Notes: generated from the sequence alone by a model not told the origin. A stretch of DNA of 64,000 bases from Methylorubrum extorquens (GCF_024169925.1 NZ_JALJXF010000001.1:2300001-2364000); one strand, 5' to 3'; shown: positions 19,888 to 27,640, numbered from the stretch's first letter. A program made the numbers and translations.

Positions 19888-20937
19888 TCAGGCGCGGACG
19901 GGGAAAGGCAGGACGGTGTCCGCCGGGCGGTGGGCGAGGCGGTGCGCCAGCCGCAGGGCGGCGATCAGGCTGTCGGGCTTGGCGATGCCCTGGCCGGCGA
20001 TGTCGAAGGCGGTGCCGTGATCGGGCGAGGTGCGCACGAAGGGCAGCCCCAGCGTCACGTTCACGCCCTCGTCGAAGGCCAGGGTCTTGACCGGGATCAG
20101 CGCCTGATCGTGGGTGGGGGTGAGCGCCACGTCGTAGGTCGCCCGCGCCCGCTCGTGGAACAGGGTGTCGGCCGGCAGCGGCCCGCGGATGTCGATGCCC
20201 TCGCTGCGCAACGCCGCGACGGCGGGCGCCAGCACGTCACGATCCTCGGTGCCCATGGTGCCGGATTCGCCCGCATGCGGGTTGAGGCCCGAGAGGACGA
20301 GGCGGGGGGTTGCGAGGCCGAAGCGGGCGCGCAGGTCGGCGTGGACGATGCGGGCGGTGCGCTCGACCAAGTCCTGCGTCAGCAATTCGGGCACGCGGCG
20401 CAGGGCGACGTGGATCGTCACCGGCACCACCGCAAGGGTGTCGCTCCAGATCATCATCACCGGCAGCGGCGGCTCACGCCCCTCTCGCGCGGCGAGCGCG
20501 GCCAGAAACTCGGTATGGCCCGGATGGGCGAAGCCCACCCGCGTCAGCACGAACTTGGCGATGGGGTTGGTCACCACGGCCGAGGCCGTGCCGGCGCGCA
20601 CCAGATCGACGGCGGCGGTGATCGACTCGACGATCGCCCCGGCATTGGCCGAATCCGGCGCGCCGGGCGTGGCGGTCACCTTGGCGCCGCTCGGCAGCGC
20701 CAGCACCGGCAGGGCGCGGGCAAACACCTCGCAGGCGTCGTCGGGCTCGACCTCGGCCACCGGCACCGAGAGACCGAGCCGGTAGGCGGTGGCTTCCAGG
20801 AAGTCGGGATCGCCGATGAGCTGGAACGGCGGCACCCCCCGCTCACCCCGCAGCCGCCACGCCGCCAGCGCGATCTCCGGCCCGATCCCGGAGGGATCGC
20901 CGAGGGTGAGGGCGAGCGGTCTGTCGTCGGAGGCCAT
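19888..20937 (-). CDS. pdxA: 4-hydroxythreonine-4-phosphate dehydrogenase
   Basis: NAD-dependent enzyme of the DXP-dependent pyridoxal phosphate pathway, converting 4-phosphohydroxy-L-threonine. It has 349 residues from ATG 20937. The N-terminal [18 protein letters not shown] is the family signature; the metal-binding histidines are expected in [14 protein letters not shown], in [12 protein letters not shown] and in the [11 protein letters not shown] region, and [10 protein letters not shown] is also conserved. A -10-like TATAAG lies about 15 bases upstream of the ATG. The first 20 codons of this gene are repeated twice more upstream (21.7 and 22.5 kb). rsmA follows directly. Confidence 0.95.
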   Translation of the reverse strand: MASDDRPLALTLGDPSGIGPEIALAAWRLRGERGVPPFQLIGDPDFLEATAYRLGLSVPVAEVEPDDACEVFARALPVLALPSGAKVTATPGAPDSANAGAIVESITAAVDLVRAGTASAVVTNPIAKFVLTRVGFAHPGHTEFLAALAAREGREPPLPVMMIWSDTLAVVPVTIHVALRRVPELLTQDLVERTARIVHADLRARFGLATPRLVLSGLNPHAGESGTMGTEDRDVLAPAVAALRSEGIDIRGPLPADTLFHERARATYDVALTPTHDQALIPVKTLAFDEGVNVTLGLPFVRTSPDHGTAFDIAGQGIAKPDSLIAALRLAHRLAHRPADTVLPFPVRA

Positions 20938-20993
20938 GGGCGGGCTTATAGCGCGATTTTTTGGATCGCCGAGGTGATTTGGGGGGATCGGCC
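20879..20993 (-). repeat. pdxA 5'-end repeat, copy 1 (native)
   Basis: The genuine start of pdxA with its upstream region. It shares its first coding stretch with copies at 21684-21751 and 22468-22585, and its upstream promoter-like part (CTTATAGCGCG on the plus strand) with the 22.5 kb copy only. Codon 16 here reads CCC, whereas both other copies read CCT, so this copy is distinguishable from them. Confidence 0.85.
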
Positions 20994-21078
20994 GGATGGC
21001 GGTGGCCGGGCCGGGAGGATGCCAAGCGGGGCGGTTACGACATCGCCCCGGTTGCGGCCCTCGCACGGCTGCGGCGGT

Positions 21079-21648
21079 TCAATCCGCATCGGGCGCGTAG
21101 GCCGCCGTGGCGATGACGTGGATGATGCCGGCCCCATCCTGCGCCTCGGTCCGCTGGCTCAACGTCAGGACGAACTTTCGGTCGGTGCGGTGACGGAAGA
21201 CGAGCGAGCGCCCTGTGTCCTTCGCCCCCGCGTCGAACGGCTCCCACGAGGCGGTGAATGCCGCGGAAGCGAGGAGGGCTGCGGTCGCCTTGCGGAAGTC
21301 GGCAAAGCCCACGCCGACGATATGGCACATGGGACGCTGGTCGGAGACGGTGAGCGCGAAGCCCGCCCGGTCCGTCGCGTTGATACGCCAGAAGCGATTG
21401 CCACGTCGAAGCTCTCCCGGCGGCGGCCGGAACGCCTCGGGGATCGTCGCCACGGCGGTGACGCGCGGGCCGAGATCCATCGCGGCGAGGAACGGTTCCG
21501 GTCCGTTGACCCAGCTCGCCGGGTTCATCACCCAGGTCTCGCAACCCCGCAGGACGCTCGAGAAGGCTGTCTCCACCGGCTCCTGCTGCGCGAACACCGG
21601 ATTTGCCTGAAGGGCGACGACGAGGGCCGCAATCGTATCGAACCTCAT
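21079..21648 (-). CDS. Hypothetical secreted protein, possibly fused in frame to a pdxA leader
   Basis: A 189-residue protein from ATG 21648 with a plausible signal peptide MRFDTIAALVVALQANPVFA, cleaved before QQEP. The mature part has cysteines in RGCETW and RPMCHI and a mix of strands (ALTVSDQRPMCHIVGVGFAD, KFVLTLSQRTEAQ); family unknown. The same frame is open upstream to ATG 21750, where it begins with 20 codons nearly identical to PdxA ([14 protein letters not shown]). Use of that start would bury the signal peptide about 34 residues inside, so ATG 21648 is preferred for a secreted product. The preceding DNA is a repeat of pdxA. Confidence 0.65.
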   Translation of the reverse strand: MRFDTIAALVVALQANPVFAQQEPVETAFSSVLRGCETWVMNPASWVNGPEPFLAAMDLGPRVTAVATIPEAFRPPPGELRRGNRFWRINATDRAGFALTVSDQRPMCHIVGVGFADFRKATAALLASAAFTASWEPFDAGAKDTGRSLVFRHRTDRKFVLTLSQRTEAQDGAGIIHVIATAAYAPDAD

Positions 21649-21683
21649 CGCAAGCCCTCGAACGCCGATCGCCCCCGCTCGCT

Positions 21684-21751
21684 CCACGGCCGGCCCGATC
21701 CCGGAAGGATCGCCGAGGGTGAGGGCAAGCGATCTGTCGTCGGAGGGCATA
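21684..21751 (-). repeat. pdxA 5'-end repeat, copy 2
   Basis: About 58 bases closely matching the start of pdxA (encoding [20 protein letters not shown] instead of [20 protein letters not shown]) plus a ten-base segment, CCACGGCCGG on the plus strand, absent from pdxA but shared with copy 3. It lacks the pdxA upstream promoter region. It is fused in frame to the secreted-protein gene at 21079-21648. Confidence 0.85.
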
Positions 21752-21773
21752 GCGGACATGTCCAGCGTTTCTT

Positions 21774-22379
21774 CTACAGTGCCTGCAACCACGCATGTCC
21801 GGGATGCAAGCGGTCGAGGCAGTCCCGCAGCCAGAGCCGTTCGGCTCGGGGGAGGTGTGGCAGGGCCCGCACGAAATCCGCCTGGTCCTTATCGCGCCGG
21901 TGCTTCGCCTTGAAGAGGAGCACGGCGGCGGGCCTGAGGTAGGGGATACGGTCGGGCGTCACCGCCACCATCTCCGCGCGGGGGCGCCGGATGGCCGGGC
22001 ACCGCTTGCAGACCCAGAGGTCACGCTCGCCCGGCTCGATCATCAGATCGACCCGCCAGCGGCCGGCGGAGGCGTCGAAGCACCAGATCTGGGCGATGTG
22101 GGGCGGCGGCTCCTCATCCTGGGGCAGCCGCTCGAAGCGGCCGTCGTCCACCGTGTAGAACGTCATGTCCGCAAGGGCTTGGCGGAAGAGGCTGAAGTCT
22201 TCGCGCAGGATCGTGATTTCGAGGTCATCGTGGTCGCGCGTCTGGCGTCCATGCCAGAGGTCGAGGGCCCAGCCGCCGACGACGCACCAAGGCCGTGAGA
22301 TCGCGCTCAGCCGCCGCGCCACCTCGCTCGGATGCCATGGTGCCCAATCGTCATCCGGGGGGACGCCGCATTCCGTCAT
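21774..22379 (-). CDS. Nucleotidyltransferase-fold protein (aminoglycoside adenylyltransferase-like)
   Basis: A 201-residue cytosolic protein. WCVVGGWALDLWHGRQTRDH followed by DDLEI (about residues 31-55) is the GG-x9-13-D-x-(D/E) nucleotidyltransferase core as seen in the aminoglycoside-2''-adenylyltransferase-like family. Later DRIPYLRPAAVLLFKAKHRR and the RDKDQADF segment are also typical of these proteins. Actual substrates of most members are unknown; resistance should not be assumed. Its ATG 22379 overlaps, as ATGA, the stop of a 51-codon ORF that begins with the third pdxA 5' copy, so translation may be coupled to that leader. Confidence 0.75.
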   Translation of the reverse strand: MTECGVPPDDDWAPWHPSEVARRLSAISRPWCVVGGWALDLWHGRQTRDHDDLEITILREDFSLFRQALADMTFYTVDDGRFERLPQDEEPPPHIAQIWCFDASAGRWRVDLMIEPGERDLWVCKRCPAIRRPRAEMVAVTPDRIPYLRPAAVLLFKAKHRRDKDQADFVRALPHLPRAERLWLRDCLDRLHPGHAWLQAL

Positions 22380-22531
22380 TCCGGGGCGGTCGCGCGCGGC
22401 GATGCGGCGCGCCGGATCGGATCGCGAGAAACCCGCTCCTCTCGGGGCGGAGGCGGGATCGGGTGCCCCACGGCCGGCGCGATCCCCGAAGGATCGCCGA
22501 GGGTGAGGGCGAGCGGTCTGTCGAAGGCCAT
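22376..22531 (-). CDS. Chimeric 51-residue leader ORF starting with PdxA N-terminus
   Basis: From ATG 22531 the first 18 codons copy pdxA ([19 protein letters not shown]) with a one-codon deletion, then the frame runs through non-homologous sequence to a TGA at 22376 that overlaps the ATG of the nucleotidyltransferase gene. The DNA upstream also copies the pdxA promoter region, including TATAAG. It probably arose by duplication; whether the peptide has a role or simply delivers ribosomes to the next gene is unknown. Confidence 0.45.
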   Translation of the reverse strand: MAFDRPLALTLGDPSGIAPAVGHPIPPPPREERVSRDPIRRAASPRATAPE

Positions 22532-22585
22532 GGGCAGGCTTATAGCGCGCTTTCACCGATCGCGGAGGTGATCGGGGGAGCGGCC
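22468..22585 (-). repeat. pdxA 5'-end repeat, copy 3 (with promoter region)
   Basis: Covers the pdxA first codons and about 50 bases of upstream sequence (plus strand: GGCTTATAGCGCGCTTTCACC, compared with pdxA GGCTTATAGCGCGATTTTTTG). It shares the CCACGGCCGG junction and the CCT codon variant with copy 2, so copies 2 and 3 descend from one event. Confidence 0.85.
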
Positions 22586-22907
22586 GAGAGGTGGGCGCCG
22601 CCTCACAGCGACCCCGATGAGGAACCGTGGGCGCGCATCGCCGCGGGGGCTGGATGACGCGTGAGGCCGGACCGCTCGGTCTCCGATCCGTGATGCCTGC
22701 CGCGGCCCCGTCAGCGCTCGTTCGACACCGTCGTCGAGCCCCAGCCCCTCAACGGATCCAACGTGGCCTCGCGCGCGGCCAACCGAACCTCAGGGCGATA
22801 CGCCCATGGCGGAAGAGGGCCGAGCGAAGTTGCAATCGTCGCAAAAATTGTCGTTGCCGTCGCTCCGCGCATTCTTAGAAAACGACAATGTATGTTGCGG
22901 AGGCAAG
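22586..22907. other. Intergenic region with an inverted repeat
   Basis: No gene seen apart from the promoter region of the small gene at 22908. An inverted repeat ATTGTCGTT (22847-22855) / AACGACAAT (22881-22889), nine bases per arm with a 25-base spacer, lies just upstream of that gene's ribosome binding site and could be an operator or transcript hairpin. Confidence 0.4.
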
Positions 22908-23087
22908 ATGAATACCCGCCCACAACGCTCCTTTCGCGAGCCGCGCGCCCGTCATGAAGCCTGGATCAATCGGCGCTCGCCGGCCACCGCCAAGGCTATT
23001 CTGTCGGCGCGCGAAAAGTCGGCGCAGCGCAATACGGAATCCTACGTTCCGGCCCTGAACGACAACCAGGCGAAATCGACCGACTGA
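22908..23087 (+). CDS. Small basic hypothetical protein
   Basis: A 59-residue hydrophilic protein rich in arginine, alanine and serine, with no signal peptide or cysteine. ATG 22908 is preceded by GGAGGCAAG, a strong ribosome binding site, and the local sequence upstream is AT-richer, as in a promoter. An inverted repeat lies about 20-60 bases upstream. Family not recognised; proteins of this style are common in this bacterial group. The convergent modC gene ends about 100 bases downstream. Confidence 0.55.
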   Translation: MNTRPQRSFREPRARHEAWINRRSPATAKAILSAREKSAQRNTESYVPALNDNQAKSTD

Positions 23088-23193
23088 GGGTGTGCATCGT
23101 CATCGGTGCCCCGCCCGGCTCGGCTGGGGCGGGTTGTCCGGTTCCGAGGCTGATCATGCGACGAGCATCGGCTCCCGCGCCTCGGCGCGCCCC

Positions 23194-24288
23194 TCAAATC
23201 TCGATCCGCCCGCTCCCCGGCGCACCGCCCGCATCGAGCGCCACGCTCTTCACGATGGCGAAGACCGGGCACCCCACCGCGAGCCCCAGGTCGCGCGCGG
23301 AGGCGCGGGTGAGGCGAGCGGCCAGCGTCGCCTCCCCGCAGGTCACCTCGACGAGGCAGGCCGTCCCCTCTTCCCTGAGGGACAGAACATGGCCCGGCAG
23401 GACGTTGCGGGCACTCAAGCCGTCCGGCCGGGCGAGCGCCAGCAGCACGTCGCGGGCGGGCACCCGCAGGTTGAGGCGGCGGCCCTGGGGGGCGTCGATC
23501 AGTGGCAGGTCGAGCGGGCCGGCGGGGCCGCTCAGCCGTGTCAGGCCGGCTTCCGGATCGTGGCGTTCGACCCGCATGGCGAGCACGCTGCCGGCTTCCG
23601 CGCCGTCGGGGATCAGGTCGGGCCGGCGCAGCACGGTATCGACCGGTCCGCTCGCCGCCACGCGGCCCCCTTCCAGCACCACCACGGTCGAGGCGAGCCG
23701 CGCCACCTCCGCCACCGAATGGCTGACATAGACGATGGGCAGGCCGGCCTCGTCGCGCAGCCGCTCGATATAGGGCAGGATCTCGCGCTTGCGGGCCTCG
23801 TCGAGGGCCGAGAGCGGCTCGTCCATCAGCAGCAGCCGCGGGCGCGCCAGCAGCGCCCGGCCGATCGCCACCCGCTGCCGCTCGCCCCCCGACAGGCCGG
23901 CGGGGCGCCGCTCCAGCAGCGGGCGGATGCCGAGCAGGTCCGCCACCGCATCGAGGCTCGGGCCCCCCGCCCCGCGGGAGAAGAGGCGGCCGAAGCGCAG
24001 GTTCTGTCGTACGCTGAGATGCGGCATCAGCCGCGCCTCCTGGAACACGCAGCCGATCCGCCGCCGATGCACCGGCACGCGGAGGCCGCGCTCCGTGTCG
24101 AGCAGCACCGTGCCGTCGATGGCGATGCGCCCGCGCTGCGGCTGGCTGAGCCCGGCGATCAGGTCGATCACCGTGGTCTTGCCCGAGCCCGAGCGCCCGA
24201 ACAGCGCGGTGAGGCCGGCGCCTGCGGTGAAGGCGACATCGAGCGCGAAGCCTTCGCGGCGGAGGGAAACATCGACGGCGATGGTCAT
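23194..24288 (-). CDS. modC: Molybdate ABC transporter ATP-binding protein
   Basis: Energises molybdate import with ModB and ModA. The protein has 364 residues: Walker A GRSGSGKTT (about 31-39), signature LSGGERQRVAIGRALLARP (about 128-146), Walker B LLLMDEPLSALDEA (about 148-161), H-loop in VSHSVAEV, and a C-terminal MOP/TOBE molybdate-binding domain from about residue 295 (RNVLPGHVLSLREEGTACLV). ATG 24288 was chosen because the ABC fold begins directly there. ModB is encoded 1.56 kb upstream rather than adjacent, an unusual split. Confidence 0.93.
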   Translation of the reverse strand: MTIAVDVSLRREGFALDVAFTAGAGLTALFGRSGSGKTTVIDLIAGLSQPQRGRIAIDGTVLLDTERGLRVPVHRRRIGCVFQEARLMPHLSVRQNLRFGRLFSRGAGGPSLDAVADLLGIRPLLERRPAGLSGGERQRVAIGRALLARPRLLLMDEPLSALDEARKREILPYIERLRDEAGLPIVYVSHSVAEVARLASTVVVLEGGRVAASGPVDTVLRRPDLIPDGAEAGSVLAMRVERHDPEAGLTRLSGPAGPLDLPLIDAPQGRRLNLRVPARDVLLALARPDGLSARNVLPGHVLSLREEGTACLVEVTCGEATLAARLTRASARDLGLAVGCPVFAIVKSVALDAGGAPGSGRIEI

Positions 24289-24400
24289 GCGGCCTCGGTC
24301 CGTACGGTCTCCTCGGCATCTCAGAAAAACCGATGCGGAGACAAGTGGCCCGATGCGCGCGCTGCCGCGTTGTCGGCGCAGGACCGAACAAAGGCAGGCG

Positions 24401-25057
24401 ATGATCACCGTCCACCATCTGGAGAACAGCCGCTCGCAGCGGGTGCTGTGGCTGCTCGAAGAGCTGGGGCTCGACTACACCGTGAAGCGCTATGAGCGCG
24501 ACCCCGCGACGATGCAGGCGCCGCGCGAACTTCGCGCCGTGCATCCGCTCGGCAAGTCGCCGGTGATCGCCGCGGACGGGCATGTGGTGGCGGAGACCGG
24601 CGCCATCGTCGAGTTCCTGACCGCCCGCGCCGACGGCGCCCTGGTGCCGCCGGCCGGCACGCCGGAGCGGGCGCGTTACACCTACTTCCTGCACTACGCG
24701 GAAGGTTCGGCGATGCCGCCGCTGCTGTTGAAGCTGATCTTCTCGCGGCTCGCGCCCGGCAGTCCCGCCCTGCTGCGCCCGCTGGTGCGGGCCATCGCGG
24801 GGAAGGTCACCGGCGGCTTCGTCGATCCGGAGCTGCGCCGCCACGCCGCCTACTGGGAGGCGGAGCTGGCCGAGCGCCCGTATTTCTGCGGCGACGCCTT
24901 CACCGCCGCCGACATCATGATGAGTTTCCCCCTCGAAGCCTTTGCCGCCCGCGGGACCGGAGCCGGCCCGCGGCTGACGGACTGGCTGGCCCGCATCCAC
25001 GCGCGGCCCGCCTACCGGCGGGCGCTGGAGCGGGGCGGGCCGTATGCCTATGCGTGA
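24401..25057 (+). CDS. Glutathione S-transferase family protein
   Basis: A 218-residue cytosolic GST-like enzyme. The N-terminal thioredoxin-fold domain has MITVHHLENSRSQRVLWLLE with the likely glutathione-activating Ser10/Ser12, HPLGKSPVI with the cis-proline, and ETGAIVEFL for gamma-glutamyl binding. The C-terminal helical domain has the AADIMMSFPLEAF capping motif. Its role (detoxification or thiol transfer) is undefined. It sits, on the opposite strand, between modC and modB, which it helps separate. Confidence 0.88.
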   Translation: MITVHHLENSRSQRVLWLLEELGLDYTVKRYERDPATMQAPRELRAVHPLGKSPVIAADGHVVAETGAIVEFLTARADGALVPPAGTPERARYTYFLHYAEGSAMPPLLLKLIFSRLAPGSPALLRPLVRAIAGKVTGGFVDPELRRHAAYWEAELAERPYFCGDAFTAADIMMSFPLEAFAARGTGAGPRLTDWLARIHARPAYRRALERGGPYAYA

Positions 25058-25252
25058 GGCGGGCGATGCGGGTGGGGTGCGGGCGCGATGGCCGAAGGGG
25101 GCCGCCGGTCTCGCGGGTCACCGCTTCGTCCGATGTCGGCAGGGCCACCCGTCGCCATGGAGGCCGGACGGCGCGGGAGCCGCCCATCTGTCGGCCGTGA
25201 GGCGGGAATCGGTTCGTCCCGAAGGGACGGTGGAGCCCGGGAAGCGGACCGC

Positions 25253-25642
25253 TCAACGAATGCGAATGGGAATCGAGACCTCGATCGCCTCCGGTCCGCA
25301 GTCTGGCAGGGGGGGAAGACGCAGTCCCACCGGAAAGACAAAAAGGACTTCCCTGTCGAACCAGGGCGACCTCGACCGCCGTTCGGTTTTGGAGGAAACC
25401 AGCCGACCACTCTTGTCGATCGTTATGCGGACGACAGTCGCAAGGTCGATGTGAGGGGCATAGACTCTCGATCGAACGAGCCTGACGGCAATTGGATAAA
25501 GGACTTTTTTGTAGTCCGATATTCCAGGATCGTCTTCTGTGCGGCAGCGAGACTTGGCATACGCATCGGCTGGGGCCGTCATCCATGCCAAAAGCATGAT
25601 GGCGACGGCCATTCCTTTTGTCGGTGTCGGGGGGATGAGCAT
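25253..25642 (-). CDS. Periplasmic TonB C-terminal-like protein
   Basis: A 129-residue exported protein. An N-terminal signal sequence or anchor (MAVAIMLLAWMTAPADAYA, about residues 11-29) is followed by a domain with the TonB C-terminal pattern: VRLVRSRVYAPHIDLATVV, ITIDKSGRLVSSKTERRSRS, WFDREVL and LPPLPDC. Full TonB proteins carry a proline-rich spacer and an N-terminal membrane anchor interacting with ExbBD; here the spacer is absent, so it is a short stand-alone TonB-like domain of unknown role. Upstream is a perfect 13-base palindrome GAGCAAATTGCTC (25721-25733). It lies between modB and modC. Confidence 0.65.
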   Translation of the reverse strand: MLIPPTPTKGMAVAIMLLAWMTAPADAYAKSRCRTEDDPGISDYKKVLYPIAVRLVRSRVYAPHIDLATVVRITIDKSGRLVSSKTERRSRSPWFDREVLFVFPVGLRLPPLPDCGPEAIEVSIPIRIR

Positions 25643-25720
25643 AACCGGTCGTGTCGCGGGGGTGGTTCGATCGGCTCGACACCGCCGTGATCCCCTGGAT
25701 GGACGCGAACGGCCGAGCTT

Positions 25721-25733
25721 GAGCAAATTGCTC
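25721..25733. promoter_or_regulatory. Palindrome upstream of TonB-like gene
   Basis: GAGCAA-A-TTGCTC, six-base arms around one base, about 80 bases upstream of the ATG at 25642 and next to an AT-rich TATATAAC stretch that could be a promoter. Position and symmetry fit an operator, but no regulator is identified. Confidence 0.3.
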
Positions 25734-25851
25734 CAAAAGTTGTGTTTTTGCAATATATAACTCAAGATTGCAGCAGTTGCTGGGCCGTGGCTTGTGGCAA
25801 CCGTAGATCCGTTCGTGACGGGCGGCGCGCCCCGGATCCGGGAATGGGCGC

Positions 25852-26565
25852 TTACCGCCCTGCCCCGATCCGCCGGCTCATCCGCCGCGCCAGCCCCTCG
25901 GAGGCGACGAGCGCCAGCATCGAGACCGCGACCGAGATCAGGGTGAGGCGCAGCGCCCCCGCCTCCCCGCCCGGCACCTGGGTGAGCGTGTAGATCGCCG
26001 AAGGCAGGGTCTGGGTCTCGCCGGGGATGTTGGAGACGAAGGTGATGGTCGCGCCGAACTCGCCCATCGCCTTGGCGAAGGCGAGCACCGCGCCCGCCAG
26101 GATGCCGGGCAGGCTGAGCGGTAGAGTCACGCTGAGGAACACCAGGGCCGGCGCGGCGCCGAGCGTCGCCGCCGCCTGTTCCAGCCGGCAGTCCACCGCC
26201 TCGATCGACAGGCGCATCGCCCGCACCATCAGCGGCAGGCCCATCACCGCGCAGGCGAGCGCCGCGCCGGTCCAGCGGAACGAGAACACGATACCGATCT
26301 CGGCCAGCCACGCGCCGAAAAGCCCTCGCCGGCCGAAGGCGAGCAGCAGCAGGTAGCCTGTCACCACTGGCGGCAGGATCAGCGGCAGGTGGACGAGTCC
26401 GTCGAGCAGGGCGTGACCGGGGAAGCGTTTTCGCGCCAGCAGCCACGCCAGTGCCAAGCCGAGCGGGAGGCTCGCCAGTGTCGCGACGAGGGCGACGCGC
26501 AGGGACAGGAGGAGGGCCGTCGTCTCGTCGGGGCTGAGGCCGAGCCAGTCCGAGGGTCCGCTCAC
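25852..26565 (-). CDS. modB: Molybdate ABC transporter permease
   Basis: Inner-membrane channel of the ModABC importer. The protein has 237 residues with five to six helices (first around TALLLSLRVALVATLASLPLG). The cytosolic EAA loop that contacts ModC is EQAAATLGAAPALVFLSVTLP (about residues 133-153) and LAFAKAMGEFGATITFVSNI follows, diagnostic for ModB/CysT-type permeases. Neither modA nor modC is adjacent: upstream is a BrnA-like gene and downstream are a TonB-like gene and a GST. Confidence 0.93.
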   Translation of the reverse strand: MSGPSDWLGLSPDETTALLLSLRVALVATLASLPLGLALAWLLARKRFPGHALLDGLVHLPLILPPVVTGYLLLLAFGRRGLFGAWLAEIGIVFSFRWTGAALACAVMGLPLMVRAMRLSIEAVDCRLEQAAATLGAAPALVFLSVTLPLSLPGILAGAVLAFAKAMGEFGATITFVSNIPGETQTLPSAIYTLTQVPGGEAGALRLTLISVAVSMLALVASEGLARRMSRRIGAGR

Positions 26566-26636
26566 GGCGCCCTCCCCAGTGAGACGGGAGGGACGAGCGC
26601 GGTCATCCGCCGAGCCCCACCTTCACGATCCCGTCC

Positions 26637-26882
26637 TCAAAGTCCGGCGGCGGCCTTGAGGGCGGCGTTGATGCGGTCCTGCCAGCCGGGGCCGTCCTTC
26701 TGGTAGTGCTCCAGCACGGCCCGGTCGATGCGCAAGGACACCGTCTCGCGCGTGCCGGGAATAAGCGGCGCCTTCGGCGGGGCCGGCGCGGCCTCGGGGG
26801 CCTTCTTCGTCGTCACCGCCCGGAAAGCGGCCTCGGCCGCTTGGCGCGGGTCGCTCGGGCGGCGGGTGCGGTCGATGGCCAT
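26637..26882 (-). CDS. BrnA/DUF4415-type antitoxin-like protein without BrnT
   Basis: An 81-residue protein. The C-terminal half ETVSLRIDRAVLEHYQKDGP followed by GWQDRINAALKAA is the ribbon-helix-helix segment of BrnA (DUF4415), the DNA-binding antitoxin of BrnTA systems. The N-terminal part is alanine/proline-rich linker. A BrnT RNase gene (about 90 codons) normally lies directly upstream; here the upstream gene encodes a 77-residue charged protein that does not look like BrnT. ATG 26882 is five bases past the stop of that gene, so the two are probably co-transcribed. Confidence 0.75.
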   Translation of the reverse strand: MAIDRTRRPSDPRQAAEAAFRAVTTKKAPEAAPAPPKAPLIPGTRETVSLRIDRAVLEHYQKDGPGWQDRINAALKAAAGL

Positions 26883-26887
26883 GTGGC

Positions 26888-27121
26888 TCAGGCCGTCGCT
26901 TTCTTGCGGCCGCGCTTGGGCGCGGGCGGGTTGGCGGCCCGCTCGGCGGCCTCCTCCGCCTCCTTGGCGAGCCGCAGGGCCCGCAGGCGCACGGTGCGCT
27001 CGTCCACGGCTTTGACCGCGGCCAGATGCTCGGCCATGGCCTGCTGCCCCTCGCGGGCCATGCGCTCGGATCGCTCCGCGCGCTCTGCGGCGCGGGTCTT
27101 GGCGTCGATATCGTCGCTCAT
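26888..27121 (-). CDS. Hypothetical charged helical protein upstream of BrnA-like gene
   Basis: A 77-residue protein dominated by Ala, Glu, Arg and Lys, predicted as one long helix or coiled coil, ending in a basic PKRGRKKATA tail. No hydrophobic segment. It occupies the position where a BrnT toxin would be expected, but the charged coiled-coil sequence does not match that compact RNase fold. Its stop lies five bases before the BrnA-like start. ATG 27121 follows AAAGGTCTTTCGACG on the opposite strand with no strong ribosome binding site. Function unknown. Confidence 0.55.
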   Translation of the reverse strand: MSDDIDAKTRAAERAERSERMAREGQQAMAEHLAAVKAVDERTVRLRALRLAKEAEEAAERAANPPAPKRGRKKATA

Positions 27122-27362
27122 GAAAGGTCTTTCGACGAGAATTCGCGCCGCGTGAAGTCCCGGCGGCGGCGCGCGGCGTCCCGACGCGGGAGAGATCGGG
27201 CGCGGGATGGCAAAGAACCCCGAGCAGGACCATCGAGGATTTCTCCTCAGGACTTAGCACGAAAGCACCGGCAATGACCAATTCAGCCGGGGTGGGACCG
27301 GTTTTCCCCCGCTCATCGCGCCGTTCGTGAGACAGGGGCCGGTCCGCTCGGTCCCGCGCCGT

Positions 27363-27581
27363 TCAATCCCGGTCCGCGCGCCGCAGGGACCAGTGCAGCA
27401 CGCCCTGCGCATCGACGAGCCAGAGCGCGTTCGCCCGCTCGTCCTTGGTCGAGAGATCCTGCGTGTTGGCGAGTCGAACCGCTTCGCTCGGGCTGGCCGC
27501 CGTGATCGCCTCCTCGAACAGGGGCGGCCCGATCTGGCCGTCGGGTGCGCGGCAGGCGCCTCTGAGAACGAAAACCGGCAT
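27363..27581 (-). CDS. Small hypothetical protein
   Basis: A 72-residue soluble protein starting MPVFVLRGACRAPDG. The layout, a strand, a helix (PPLFEEAITAASPSEAVRLA) and further strands ending NALWLVDAQGVLHWSLRR, looks like a compact alpha/beta domain, resembling other very small proteins in this window (59126 and 59382). Family not named. ATG 27581 was chosen over one four codons upstream because the conserved-looking strand begins there. Confidence 0.5.
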   Translation of the reverse strand: MPVFVLRGACRAPDGQIGPPLFEEAITAASPSEAVRLANTQDLSTKDERANALWLVDAQGVLHWSLRRADRD

Positions 27582-27640
27582 GCATCCCCCCATCGATGCG
27601 GCTTATCCCCGAACGGGCGGCCGGTCACCCATGCCGGCAC

